A stretch of 64,000 nt of DNA from Ephydatia muelleri (taxonomy: Eukaryota > Porifera > Demospongiae > Spongillida > Spongillidae), in contig JABACO010000004.1 in the NCBI GenBank assembly GCA_013339895.1, forward strand, positions 12,778,313 to 12,842,312, written 5' to 3'. The stretch's first letter is position 1, and each line of letters starts with the position of its first letter. The notes below the pieces were generated by a model. That model was not told the DNA's origin, made no database searches, and worked only from the letters and a program-made list of their open reading frames with translations. This document shows, piece by piece, positions 11,701 to 22,352 of the stretch. Both the position numbers and the translations under genes were made by a program.

Positions 11701-13562
11701 TTCAAGCTCTAGCGGAAACGTGATCACCATCACTTCTGTTCATGTGTCTAATTCATACTGGTTTACTAACCATGCTTTCTCCTCACTTTTACTAAATACA
11801 TCAACGAAACGACTCACATCTCTATCCAGGCTGTGAACTGATACAACTCTGGTAAAACAGAAAACATTGGCAATGTGTCCTGTCTTCTGACACTTAAAAA
11901 TGTCACGTTCCTTGCAGTGCACTTGTCCCACCTATGAGCGTCTCTTCCACAATACTGACATCAACCAATGGCTGATGGGGTATAAGGAGTTTCCTTCTGA
12001 CCTGGTGAGCAGGTGGCTTGGAGAGGGTGCACGTCTAGTCAAGCGCCTTTTCAAATGTGCAAGAGCCAAACAGCCAGCCATCATCTTCATCGATTAGCAT
12101 CTGATCCACTCAAGCCAGTTGTGTTAATGCCAGAAGTACTTTCTCAAGTCCAGCTGTAGTTATCAGGACAATGATGTGTTCAAAATTCCCAATCTTCAAC
12201 CAGTGCAGATTTCAATACAAGGCTGTGTAGCATTGCAATGTGAATTGCTTTCATCTGATCCTGAGGGTTGAAACCAGCACACTTAAAGATACAATGTTTC
12301 ATAATGCGAAACAATCATTTAATTTCTTAGTGACATCTGCATGCATGTACTCTGTTAATTCTCAGACCTGATGTCCATTAATGTAAGAACATCCTCCACC
12401 TCCACACCCAAGCATTATGAGAGGATGCTTGGCTGGTGCAGCTCATCCTCTTCAAAACACCACCACTAAACAAAGTAGCTCAAATCTCCATTTCCACTGT
12501 GCTCAATCATTGGGCTTGATGGGTTTAGGGAAGACAAACCATCACTGCCATATCTAGACTTTAGAAGGACTTTAATTCAAATCCCCCTATGTGCATGTAC
12601 TACAGTATAGGATATCTTTATATGTATTGATCACCATTTCTAACAATACTTTTGTGCATCCATAACTTTGTGATCATCAGGCTAGCTCTCCACAATAATA
12701 ATTGCATGTGTTTAGCAAAAGCCAAACTGATCCTATTCGCTTCTCCTCTTAGCCTACAGGTACAGGAAAGTCTTACCTTGCGAAGGCTGTAGCCACTGAA
12801 ACTGACTCCACTTTTTTCAGTGTTTCTTCATCTGACCTGGTGAGCAGGTGGCTTGGAGAGGGTGCACGTCTAGTCAAGCGCCTTTTCAAACTTGCAAGAG
12901 CCAAACAGCCGGCTGTTATCTTCATCGATGATATTGACTCTCTTTGTGGTGCAAGGTCAGACTATGGACATGATGAGGCTCAGAGGTTGAAGACCGAGTT
13001 CATGGTGCAGATGGAGGAAGTAGGTGTCAACAATGATGGGATAGTGGTCATAGGAGCTACCACATTTCCCTGGAGGTTGGACACTGCTATCAGGAGGAGG
13101 TTTGAAAAACGTATTTACATCCCACTTCCTGAGGAGATATCCAGACAGCGTATGTTTGAGCTCAGCATTGGAAACATGCCATGTGACCTCAAACCCGAGT
13201 ACCTCAACCAGCTTGCAAAGATGACAGAAGGCTATTCCGCGGCAGACATCAGCAAAGTGGTGGGAGTGGTCATGAAGTTGAACCTACGTAAAATTCTAAT
13301 GGCGACACACTACAAGAAGGTTCAAGGTCCAAACCCATCAGATCCTAGTCAAGTAGTTGACGATTTGTACATTCCTTGTAGTGCCCAATGTACAGGCGCT
13401 ATACAGATGACATGGGAGGACATTCCGAGGGACAGGGTAGTTGAACCACCCATGACTTTATCGGATTTCATGGAATCCATGGCGCATACCCAACAAACCG
13501 TTACTCAGAGTGATTTGAAACGGTTCGCTAACTTTGCAGAGAACTTTGGACAAGCAGAATAA
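5765..13562 (+). CDS. VPS4: VPS4-like AAA ATPase (ESCRT-III disassembly), divergent catalytic motifs
   Basis: VPS4 strips ESCRT-III filaments from endosomal, midbody and plasma membranes. Exons are 5765-5770, 5924-6035, 6097-6244, 6300-6385, 6447-6566, 7266-7303 and 12753-13562. All have GT-AG borders with matching phases and give 439 residues, the normal family length. A MIT domain spans about residues 3-75 ([20 protein letters not shown]). An acidic linker and the AAA module ([11 protein letters not shown]) follow. The C-terminus ends in a beta-domain and an [10 protein letters not shown] helix. Pore loop [10 protein letters not shown] and arginine fingers RRRFEKR are kept. Key sites differ. 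Walker A is GPTGTGKS, not GPPGTGKS. Walker B reads FIDDID (Asp230 in place of the catalytic Glu). Sensor 1 reads GATT in place of GATN. The helix after GYSAADIS is also altered. It is intact but may be catalytically altered or inactive. The last intron is 5.4 kb and full of antisense retroelement remains. Confidence 0.93.
6567..7265. other. VPS4 intron 5, no further feature
   Basis: A 699-base intron lies between the exon ending PHLVTG and the 38-base exon [13 protein letters not shown]. It contains a short G-rich tract at about 7168-7206 (GGGGGAGTGGTGGGGGAG). Nothing else is recognised. Confidence 0.6.
7590..9250 (-). mobile_element. Decayed Ty3/gypsy-type retroelement, copy A
   Basis: On the minus strand 8042-8236 encodes a reverse-transcriptase fragment reading [10 protein letters not shown] then FWQIPLA, a Ty3/gypsy signature. 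Further 5' (about 8580-8650) comes a remnant of a zinc-knuckle-like region, better seen in copy B. Frames are broken throughout. The element is antisense to VPS4 inside its last intron. Its sequence repeats in copy B (from 9251) and partly in copy C (from 13740), with about 85-95% identity by eye. No LTR is seen. Confidence 0.7.
10231..11570. mobile_element. Putative insertion with TTATTTAAGGAT inverted ends
   Basis: About 1.34 kb is present in retroelement copy B but absent from the matching place in copy A. It starts ATTCTTATTTAAGGAT and ends with the imperfect inverse ATCATTAAATAAGGAT. Related motifs sit just inside (CATCCTTAAATA at about 10433, TTATTTAAGGATGG at about 11539). It contains a six-copy 24-bp repeat. 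No transposase is recognised, and the target duplication was not resolved, so exact borders are uncertain. Confidence 0.45.
10664..10811. repeat. 24-bp minisatellite, six copies
   Basis: Six nearly perfect tandem copies have the core GTGGGCGTACCCTAGCCTCG. Because 24 is divisible by three, two strands stay open, encoding WAYPSLVE in one direction and STRLGYAH in the other. There is no other sign of a gene. Confidence 0.92.
12003..12098 (+). pseudogene. Stray copy of VPS4 exon 7 (pore-loop to Walker B)
   Basis: The stretch copies 12835-12930 almost exactly, covering [18 protein letters not shown] to IIFID. It is followed by TAG where the true exon continues with the Walker B aspartates. It is embedded in retroelement copy B at a point where copy A has unrelated short sequence. 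It lacks a splice acceptor and the rest of the exon, so it is a captured or gene-converted fragment. Confidence 0.85.
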
Positions 13563-13739
13563 CTCAAGCCGCGATGAATATTTTGCTGTTTAAACAGCGA
13601 TGTGTGATAGAAATACTAGAAAGGCTATGGTGTTAAATGAATTTGTGTAGACATTATTTTGACATCTGTTAAATATTTAATTTTCTATTGAGTATCATTA
13701 CATTGGCTGTATTGGGTGTGGTGGTGTGACTGCATGATG

Positions 13740-14250
13740 AAATACATACAACACATATATGCACATGATGGTGTAGCAGTGCTCACAATTACCTACAAAG
13801 GTGCATTGTTTACATGTCTCACTTAAAGAAACAAATAAATCAATGCGTCGCAGTGGGCAGAGCAACAAGATAGTGAAATTGTATGTTACTGATCGAGGGT
13901 GGATCTTTGGTGATGATGGCTGGACCTGTTTTCTTGATGCCTTTCACCCCTCCCACTAGACACCCTTGTTTTTCTCATCAACTTTCACCATCTCCACCAC
14001 AGCTGTATTCCCATGCCATCTCTACCCTTCACTTGTTCCCCATGCCACCTCTTCTTCTTCCCACATTGTCTTCCATGAGAGTGAGGATGAGATGTTAAGA
14101 CTATGAGGTAAAAGGGTGGCTGATAGAAGGGATGGACAATTGAGGAGTCAAGTGAGGTCAGTGCATATGAGGTGGAACATCACTTGGAGGATGGAAGTGG
14201 AGGTGTATAGAGGGAGAAGGTGGATATGGTTAGAGGGTTGGTAGAAGGTT
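13740..14250 (-). mobile_element. Decayed Ty3/gypsy-type retroelement, copy C (partial)
   Basis: This matches 9250-9690 of copy B and 7600-7960 of copy A. The block around CCACCTCTTCTTCTTCCCAC is shared by all three. It lies just downstream of VPS4 exon 7, and the decayed exon-7 copy at 14.69 kb follows it. The local order (element, exon 7, element, exon 7 copy) suggests a tandem duplication of element plus exon. Confidence 0.7.
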
Positions 14251-14685
14251 GAGCTATGCATGATTTAGTTATGGTACCAACATCTGTTCAAGTGTGTTGT
14301 GGTGAGCTACACTATAAGCATAAAAACAAAGTGCTTTAAAACTATCTCACATGATTTGATAAACTATTGACCGGTAGACACTTACAAAACATTTTATGTT
14401 TTTGTAGCTTCTAATTGTGAAAAGTGCATACTTGATTGTTTCGCCAAGCAGATTTATCCAGTTAAATTACTCCACTTGCATCAAAAAATTTAAACGGTAA
14501 ATGTAAACAGATTTTTGTGCAGATTAGCTTCATTATGCTACTTACATGCACATTGGTATATTTCAAGTTTTGAACTGATATCATTTACACAGCAAACGAA
14601 TATTTAACATATGGCACTGGGAGAAGCCCTGATGATGCTCATACCTAACAAATTCACTTGGTGAGACATTTCAGGAAAGTTCCTG
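14251..14685. other. No recognised feature
   Basis: AT-rich sequence between the retroelement fragment and the VPS4 exon copy. Nothing is recognised. Confidence 0.5.
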
Positions 14686-14990
14686 GTTCAAATCCTAGTA
14701 CTCAAGTAGTTGATGATTTGTACACACACCATGCATTTGTAATCCCAAGTATTGTGGTCTCATTGGGATGTCATGTCATGTATGGATGTTCTAGGGGACA
14801 GGGTTTTTGAACCACAGATGACTTACGGAATCTCGTGGAATCTATGGAGCATACTTAACCAGCCATTAATAAGTACTGAGGCAGTGTGATAAGTTCACAG
14901 AAAACTTCGGCCATGCTCGTTATGCTGTTTAAGCACCCATGTGTGTTTGAAACAAGAAAAGGCATTTTCGTTAAATGAAGGAGTTTTGTT
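14686..14990 (+). pseudogene. Decayed copy of the 3' end of VPS4 exon 7
   Basis: The sequence follows 13315-13650 of the live gene: CAAGTAGTTGATGATTTGTA, then GGGACAGGG with TTGAACCAC, ATGGAATC-like stretches, and the 3' UTR run GCTGTTTAAGCACC. Many substitutions and small indels close the frame. Only the beta-domain, C-terminal helix and 3' UTR are present. It runs straight into the TRIM-NHL copy. Confidence 0.85.
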
Positions 14991-16400
14991 ACATTTTCAG
15001 TTTCACATCAGATGTTCCATTTCTACCCCACATCGATTCCAGTTGTGTTTTAGGCACTATAAACCACCCCGAATTCTTCCATGTCTCCACTCTTTCTGTG
15101 TGCAAGTGTCTGCATAAGGAGATAGAGAGGTCTGGGACCAAGCAGAACATGGAGTGTCCTACCAGTGGCCTTGTGGTGGACTAAGGTCGGTAATTGGCAA
15201 GACTTTCAGTAGAGTTTGAAATCTTCTTTCTCATGGTGAGGTTGAGAACCAAGATGTTCAGTGGGTTTCATTATGGATGAAAGTATTTTGAATTGCTCCT
15301 AGTCTAATCCAATGGTCACACGATTAGACAGTTTTTGTCTGCATTTATGGTACTCATGGCAGTAGAAACACGACAACCTTACTTCCTTGTCTTTTCATTG
15401 TCACTACCAATCTTGGACATGTACCCAGCCACCTCCACTTCAAAGCCAAGATGAAGGTTTTGTGTTTAGCATTGACTTGCCTGATGAAGGTTGAGAATAG
15501 GTCACATCATATGTGAACCTTCACTTGTTAAAAAATATTTGGTCATGTAACATCTCCATCACAAAGCACATGGTCTTCTAGTTAGTGGCCAAGGTGAAGG
15601 AAATGTATTGTTTTAAAATGGAGACCATGACCTCAAAGGGAGAAAGGTACCCATATGGTGGTCTACAGGTGAAGGCTGAGCTGAGGCTCAAGTCACATGA
15701 TGGAGCAGTTGTCCCAGGAAAGGTGGAGGAGGTGAGTATCATGGAGATGGTCAACATGTACAGAAGAGTCCTTAACTTGTAACCTTAATGTGGGAAAGAA
15801 TTATAGCACCCCAGAGCACATTATCAATTATAGTGGTGGTCCATCAGGCCATCCATGATAGTGGAGATGTGTATATAGCTTGTTGTAGAAACAGTAGTGT
15901 TCATGTTTTTGACCAAGCTGACTAACAGAAGAGAACGATAGTTAATCAAAGAGATAGTTTAATCGATACTGATTATTTGAATCACAAGCGTAGTAATATT
16001 GGATCAAGATGGCCCCTAGCTATTGACCGTGAATAGTCTTGTCTGTAAATCTGATAATCCTTTCCAGTATCCGCATGGCCTAAAGAGAACATCTTAGGTT
16101 CTAAAATAATGAACCTGTGTCAGATCATATGGGGATGTAAAGGGTCCCTCTAGAATGGTGATTGATGAAGAATTGAAGGTTTAATGGACATGCGAGTCAC
16201 TATGCCTGATTATCTCCAGATACACTGGTGGAAAACTCTAACAGAGAGTCCGAAGGTACAGTATTGTTAATGATGAGATGGTAATTGTCTCTCTTTTTTT
16301 GATCCTGGCTCAAGGAAACAAGGTCAACACCATTGGTAATCTCCAAGTCCCCCAAGGTGTTTATTTGAACAGCATTGGTTCAGCAAATCCATAGGTGAAG
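14991..16400 (+). pseudogene. Shattered, partly inverted TRIM-NHL pseudogene
   Basis: 14993-15180 copies the exon-2 acceptor and RING region of the gene at 22.7 kb, with stops. 15205-15465 copies B-box sequence (22935-23230) in the opposite orientation. 15480-15780 returns to forward and copies the coiled-coil end and filamin domain (about 23700-24120). 15790-16380 copies scattered NHL segments with deletions. It is clearly non-functional, and the internal inversion is unusual. Confidence 0.88.
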
Positions 16401-16490
16401 CTGATATAGGAGGGTATAAGAGAGGTGGGACATGAATGGCATGGGTGGGGCTTTGGTGGGGTTCACTCTGTGCAACCTGCGACTACCTCA

Positions 16491-16525
<35 letters not shown>

Positions 16526-16552
16526 AACACACACACACACACACACACAAAC
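16491..16552. repeat. CA microsatellite
   Basis: A (CA)n tract with a few interruptions lies between two TRIM-NHL pseudogene pieces. It may mark the breakpoint. Confidence 0.9.
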
Positions 16553-16589
16553 TTATCAGGTTAATACAGCATGGTGCCCACTGCTGTGA

Positions 16590-16815
16590 TTTTGTTGAAG
16601 TATTTCGTGTATATCTGGGCAATAGATCGGTCAGATCATACATGCACCTTACAGGGGGACAAGATAATGGTCAGATCACATGGGGATGCAAAGCATCTAT
16701 TTGGAATAGTGACTGACAAAAGCAAATGTTATTCCATCTTTGATCCTCAAGGTAAAGAAGTCCACATAGTTCCCAATCTCTTTACACCCAGAGGTGTTAT
16801 TCTTGGGTAGTCCCA
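16590..16815 (+). pseudogene. Second TRIM-NHL 3' fragment
   Basis: This copies the last NHL blades of the gene at 24.7-24.9 kb. Examples are TCCATCTTTGATCCTCAAGG and CCCAGAGGTGTTATTCTTGG followed by TAG. It is independent of the preceding pseudogene, because the same NHL region is also present in degraded form at about 16.1-16.4 kb. Confidence 0.8.
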
Positions 16816-17640
16816 CTGACACCACGGAAAATCAAAGTTATACAGTACCGTATATGACTCGATGTAGCAATCTGTGTTGCATGCTAACATTATAAGTATA
16901 AAATGTTATCTTTATCTCTATTATTATGTACTTTAATGCAGTGGTGCTGGTACAAAGGAAATTATCATTCACTGAAAATTTTGGCCCCAGCTCAGGGTCA
17001 ACATTTTCAGGCAAATTTGGGCCTATATAATTAGTCATTAGAGTGGTGTGCCCAAAGTGTCCTATCAGAGTGTAAATTGCTATGCATGGAAGCTTCTAAG
17101 ATGGAAAATGTTAATGGATAACGTGTTGGCAAAGTATGAGTATCTTGTTCGTGAGAAATACTCTGATGGAGCATCAAAAGGGAATGAAAAGAAAAAAATC
17201 ATGAAGCTTTTGGTGTTGAGTTTAACATTGACTTGCATTTTGATATATCTTTGATGGGTAGTTGGCACCATGTATATAGTAGGAACTAAAAAAAAAAACA
17301 CAACAAGCTCACATACTTGATCAATCGCTAGAATCGATATCTGATCTGATGAGGGAGTGGATAATTGATTTTTTTCCCCGAAATTGCTATTATCCATCCA
17401 TCTGTCAATCCTAGGCAGATTTGCTTACAACACTTTTAATCCATAAGATTTTAACCTGCGGTAGAAACTTTGGCCAATTCGGCTGAAACTTCACACCTCT
17501 CCCTCATGCACCCACCCCTATCCTGTGACCCCACATCCTAGTCCAGACACACCCTCATCGCCTGGATCAGCACCTGTAGTGCAATAGCAAGGATGCATGG
17601 TACATTTCTGGTTGAAGTGGGTTTGACAGGATATGCTGCA
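16816..17640. other. No recognised feature
   Basis: This is unique-looking sequence with an A-run at 17289-17298. Short open frames on both strands have no recognisable domain and no support. Confidence 0.5.
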
Positions 17641-18668
17641 CAGAATAAATAACATCAATACATGATATGGGATCGATAGAATAAATAACATCAATACATG
17701 GGATCGATAGAATTAATAACATCAATACATAGGATCGATAGAATTAATAACATCAATACATGGGATCGATAGAATTAATAACATCAATACATGGGATCGA
17801 TAGAATTAATAACATCAATACATGGGATCGATAGAATTAATAACATCAATACATAGGATCGATAGAATTAATAACATCAATACATGGGATCGATAGAATT
17901 AATAACATCAATACATGGGATCGATAGAATAAAAAACATCAATACATAGGATCGATAGAATTAATGAACATCAATACATGGGACATTAATACATGGGATC
18001 GATAGAATAAATAACATCAATACATGGGATCGATAGAATTAATAACATCAATACATGGGATCGATAGAATTAATAACATCAATACATAGGATCGATAGAA
18101 TTAATAACATCAATACATGGGATCGATAGAATTAATAACATCAATACATGGGATCGATAGAATTAATAACATCAATACATAGGATCGATAGAATTAATAA
18201 CATCAATACATGGGATCGATAGAATTAATAACATCAATACATGGGATCGATAGAATTAATAACATCAATACATGGGATCGATAGAATTAATAACATCAAT
18301 ACATGGGATCGATAGAATTAATAACATCAATACATGGGATCGATAGAATTAATAACATCAATACATGGGATCGATAGAATTAATAACATCAATACATGGG
18401 ATCGATAGAATTAATAACGATATAACATCAATACATGGGATCGATAGAATTAATAACGATATAACATCAATACATAGGATCGATAGAATTAATAACATCA
18501 ATACATAGGATCGATAGAATTAATAACATCAATACATGGGATCGATAGAATTAATAACATCAATACATGGGATCGATAGAATTAATAACATCAATACATG
18601 GGATCGATAGAATTAATAACATCAATACATGGGATCGATAGAATTAATAACATCAATACATGGGATCG
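17641..18668. repeat. 31-bp minisatellite, about 33 copies
   Basis: Highly uniform tandem units of 31 bp contain ATCAATACATGGGATCGATAG. The main variants are GGG versus AGG before ATCGATAG. A few units carry indels (17958-18000, and 18417-18470 where CGATAT is inserted). The array ends at GGGATCGGTATCG, where the LINE tail begins. Confidence 0.97.
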
Positions 18669-18772
18669 GTATCGTTTAATAATAATAATAATAATAATAT
18701 TTCTCAATGCATTGTACAGATAATGCACTGAAGAGGCAAGTAATGGCATGTGTAAATGCACTTATATACTTC

Positions 18773-19897
18773 CTATTTAAATGGATACAGTTTACAAAAG
18801 GGAGATAGATCTACAGTTCTGAGGCGACACATGAAGGTGATGATATTCTTTGCAGATACAACATGTTGTGGTAAAGAATTCCAAATAGGAACAACCCGAG
18901 ATGAAAAAAAGTATAGCCGAAAATCATGGCGAGGTATGGTGACCGACTGGAGCCTGTATGAATTCCCACGAGTGGAATGAACGTTTGAAATGACTGTAAA
19001 CATCTCAGCTGCATCAATATCCAAAAGCTTATTCACAATTTTGTAACACATTGTAAGGTCAAAATAGATACGACGATATTCTAATGATGACAAATTAAGA
19101 TTTGCTAACCTGGATGCATAATCCATGCGAGGAAGCCTTGCACGTTTATAAATTTCTCGTGTGAAGTAACGCTGTACTCCTTCTATATGTTCAATATCTT
19201 TAAACAGCCAAGGATTCCAGACTGGAGTGTTGAATTCTAAAAGTGGCCTAACGTAGGTTTTAAATACACGTAATAGAATGCTGACATCACTAGTATGGAA
19301 ACCTTTTAGAAGTAGAGAACATCTAGAATACGCTTTGGCCGTAATGGATGAGCAATGAATTCCAGGTTTAAAATCTGATGAAACATAAACACCAAGATCA
19401 CGAATATAAGATACTTGCTCTAAGGTTATCCCACATAATGAGTATGATGTATCAGATATTTGCTTTCCAAAGGAGATGACATTGCATTTTTGAAAGGCAA
19501 TGCTAAGTTGCCAATTAGATGCCCAATCACAAAATGCAGATAATGAACTTACAAATGGAGATGTATCCCCAGTAGAATGATGAAAATAAATTTTAGTATC
19601 ATCAGCGAAGATTTTAGCTTTAACAGGTGATGACAAACAATCTGGAAGGTCGTTAATATATATGAGAAAAAGAAGTGGACCTAAGACAGAACCCTGAGGA
19701 ACGCCACTAATGACAGGTAGTGGGGTCGACAAATTTGAACCTATGTAGACATGTTGATATCGATTACTAAGAAACGACTTTATCCAAGCAAGCAGATGAG
19801 AATGGAAACCGTAAGATTCTAACTTTAGTAGAAGCTTTTGATGCGAGACGGAATCAAATGCCTTAGCAAAATCTATATAAACTGCATCAACCTGCAT
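18773..19897 (-). pseudogene. LINE ORF2 part 2: RT palm and C-terminal region
   Basis: This frame overlaps part 1 by 25 bases and continues the RT with VYIDFAKAFDSV, GVPQGSVLGPLLFLIYINDL and the catalytic IFADDTKIY. The C-terminal region follows (YVRPLLEFNTPVWNP, WNSLPQHVV). All palm motifs look intact. It is separated from the endonuclease half only by the frameshift. Confidence 0.9.
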
Positions 19898-21570
19898 CTT
19901 AGCAATGACATTTCATTTAATGTTACTAAAAGTTGAGTACAAGTAGACCTTTTGGGTAGAAAACCATGCTGATCTTTTGATAACAGACCATTTACCCTGA
20001 GGAAATGAACCATTGATTCAGAAATAATAGATTCCATCACTTTACAACATATGCTGGTCATAGAAACAGGGCGATAGTTACTAGGAAGTTGACGAGCACC
20101 CTTTTTAAAAATTGGACACACATAACCGACTTTCCAAACAGCAGGTAAGATACTGCTTTCCATAGACATAGTAAACAGACAACATAGAGGGAATGCTATT
20201 GCGGGAGCAATAGACTTCAGAAAAAATGCCGGAAAACCATCAGGAGTTTTAGAGCATTTGTTTGGTAGGTTCCTAAGAGATCTCAACACTTTGTCATAAG
20301 TAAAACTAATGATATTTAGAGACTTTGTACTTTGTATACGAAGAGGAAAATGTTGGGGTTTGCCATTGTCTTTAGTAAAAACAGAAACAAAGTATTTATT
20401 GAGAAGTTCACATTTGTCACAATCTTCAATAGCCAAAGTACCATCATCACTCAATAGTGGAGGTATACCCACACTATTATTAAGTTTGGAGTTAGCATAG
20501 GCATAAAATCTAGATATGTTCTTGCTTTTAGCAATATCAAGCTCCCTTAAAGAGTAATAAGACTTGACTGCATCATCGTATTGTTTAGCATACTGTCGAT
20601 ACATCAGCTTATTCTTGGGGTACCAGTATTTTTTCTTTAGAAGTAAGGAACGAATGTGCTTTGGAACAGAAGATTTCCTAGGATGAATACGAGAAAGGGG
20701 TACAAATTGAGAGACTGAATACTCCAAAACTTGTGATATTTTAGTCCAGAATTCATCTGCATTTAGACTGGTATTGTAAAGTAATAACCAATCAACACCT
20801 GATAGATACGATATAAGAGAAGGGTAGTCAGCATGTCTAAAGTCTCGAAAACAAGGACTATGATTGGGTTTAGGTATACCAGGACAAAGGATTGAGAAGT
20901 CCACTGCGCTATGATCACAGGTACTGGAGAAAGGCTCAACAACTGCTAAGTCATGGATTAAACATGGGTTCGAAGCAAAGACAAGGTCAATACAATTTGG
21001 GCCATGTGTAGGACAATCAACAACTTGTGTAAGACCATTCTGAAGCGTGCAGGTTACAAAATTGTTCTGTGCAATTGAACCATGGCGTGATGGAATCTTC
21101 CAGTTAATATGAGGATAATTGAAGTCACCAACATAAAACACACACCCTTTGGTATATGTATTTAAAAGGGAACAAATACAAGCAGTGTGGCCAACATCAT
21201 ATGCCAAAGAAGGTGGGTTATAAATACATACACAGCGAATACATGGATAACCACTAACCAAGAGATCAAGAACAATACATTCCAGTGATAAGAATACAGG
21301 GTCAAGATCAACAAAAACAGCCTTTAATGAGTTTTTCACAAATATTGCAACACCACCATATCCACCACCTCTATCTTTTCTGAAAATATTATACACATAA
21401 TTGGGCAGTAAAAGAGAATCAGGAAAATCAGAATGCAGCCAAGTTTCGGTAACAAAGATAATATCATATTTGGCAGAATTTAGTAGCATATAAAGAGTAG
21501 TTAACTTATTGCATAAAGAACGTGCATTGAATAACTTACAATGAAGAAAGCCAGAACTTGCCTCGTGTCC
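19873..21570 (-). pseudogene. LINE ORF2 part 1: endonuclease and RT N-terminal half
   Basis: A methionine-initiated frame starts at 21489, but the same frame is open back to about 21570. That upstream part reads FNARSLCNKL, the usual start of this endonuclease. The endonuclease motif VTETWLHSDFPDS is present, and GDFNYPHINW and a CDHSAVDF-type site follow. RT starts with KTPDGFPAFFLK and SNYRPVSMTS and reaches KDQHGFLPKRSTCTQL. The frame then runs off into unrelated residues and stops at 19873. The lesion is a single frameshift. Confidence 0.9.
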
Positions 21571-21691
21571 CTAACAATTACTAGCAGTTTCCGCACAATT
21601 TCTAGCTATTGAAACATAACGCTTGCGTTAATTAGAATTTATGATTCGATCCTTACAACTCGACACACACAAAAAAAAAAACAAAAACGCG

Positions 21692-21813
21692 TCAAATCAA
21701 TTCTTGATTTCCAATTGATTCACCACTTACATTCTGGCATGTTTACAACCTAGAACAAACATTTTGTACCAGAATGTAAGTGGTAAATCAATTGACAATC
21801 AAGACTTGATTTT
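21692..21813. repeat. Inverted repeat (long hairpin) 5' of the LINE
   Basis: Arms 21692-21737 and about 21769-21813 are reverse complements over about 46 bases with few mismatches. They share CCAGAATGTAAGTGGT and its inverse. The loop is about 31 bases. It could be a foldback or a MITE remnant. Confidence 0.8.
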
Positions 21814-21819
21814 TGTTGT

Positions 21820-22352
21820 TGCTGTGCTCCATGACAGATAGTCTGATTCTCTGTGCGTAAGAAGCAATGTGTAAAGGACATCTCAGACTTCTGAAATATC
21901 ATAAAAATTGAAATCTTGAAAAAGCATGCGCTATAGGTCCCTTTTTCACAGAAACCGTACTGAAATACAATAAATAAATCCTACTCTTCCGTTGCCAAAT
22001 CAACTGTCTATAGTCCATCGAGTTTGACAGGACATGCAACCAGTAATGTAAACACATTTTTGCGAAAAGGGACCTAGTGCATATAACATTTCCTGTACGC
22101 CGCAAAAGAAGTGTAACGCTTGCGTTGAAATGTATGGCTAATTAAAAATTCAGAGCCTTACAACTCCATGACAGATACTCCGATTCTCAGTGCGTAAGAA
22201 GCACTATGAGAGGACATTCACACTTCTATATCAAAAAATGTGAAATTTTGAATAAATATACGTTAGGTCCCTTTTTACGGAAACGATCCCAGGGCCTAAC
22301 TCACGTATTTTCACGTCAATACTGGATACCCTTTTCGCGGAAACGATGTCAT
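21820..22352. mobile_element. GGGATCGT-family transposon, copies 2 and 3
   Basis: Two adjacent partial copies occur. 21820-21962 carries GATTCTCTGTGCGTAAGAAG and ends ATAGGTCCCTTTTTCACAG. 22055-22352 begins GCGAAAAGGGACCTAG and carries GTAACGCTTGCGTTGAAATG and CGATTCTCAGTGCGTAAGAA. It ends with two tandem end motifs (TTACGGAAACGATCCC and TTCGCGGAAACGATG). Order and orientation are opposite to copy 1 at 4882. Confidence 0.75.

Larger units (their letters stand above)
9251..12640 (-). mobile_element. Decayed Ty3/gypsy-type retroelement, copy B, interrupted
   Basis: This is the second antisense copy of the same element, arranged head-to-tail with copy A. The 9370-9640 block matches 7600-7860. 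The block at 9930-10066 matches 8045-8180. The block at 11727-11970 matches 8425-8670, and that at 12380-12600 matches 9000-9240. A minus-strand frame at 11740-11931 shows a knuckle remnant ([18 protein letters not shown]). Copy B carries a 1.34 kb insertion at about 10231-11570 and a VPS4 exon fragment at 12003-12098. It is not functional. Confidence 0.7.
18676..21570 (-). mobile_element. CR1/L2-like LINE (non-LTR retrotransposon), 5'-truncated
   Basis: The minus strand encodes an endonuclease (about 21570-20900) followed by a reverse transcriptase (about 20330-18773). The 3' end is an (ATT)n tail at 18676-18703, typical of CR1/L2 elements. The tail abuts the 31-bp minisatellite, so the element probably integrated at the array edge. 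ORF1 and the 5' UTR are missing. One frameshift near 19880-19900 divides the polyprotein, so the copy is inactive. Confidence 0.9.

Noticed and set aside
14690..14710. tRNA-like T-arm (GGTTCAAATCC)
   Set aside because: It lies in the decayed VPS4 exon copy, and no acceptor, D or anticodon arms fit around it.
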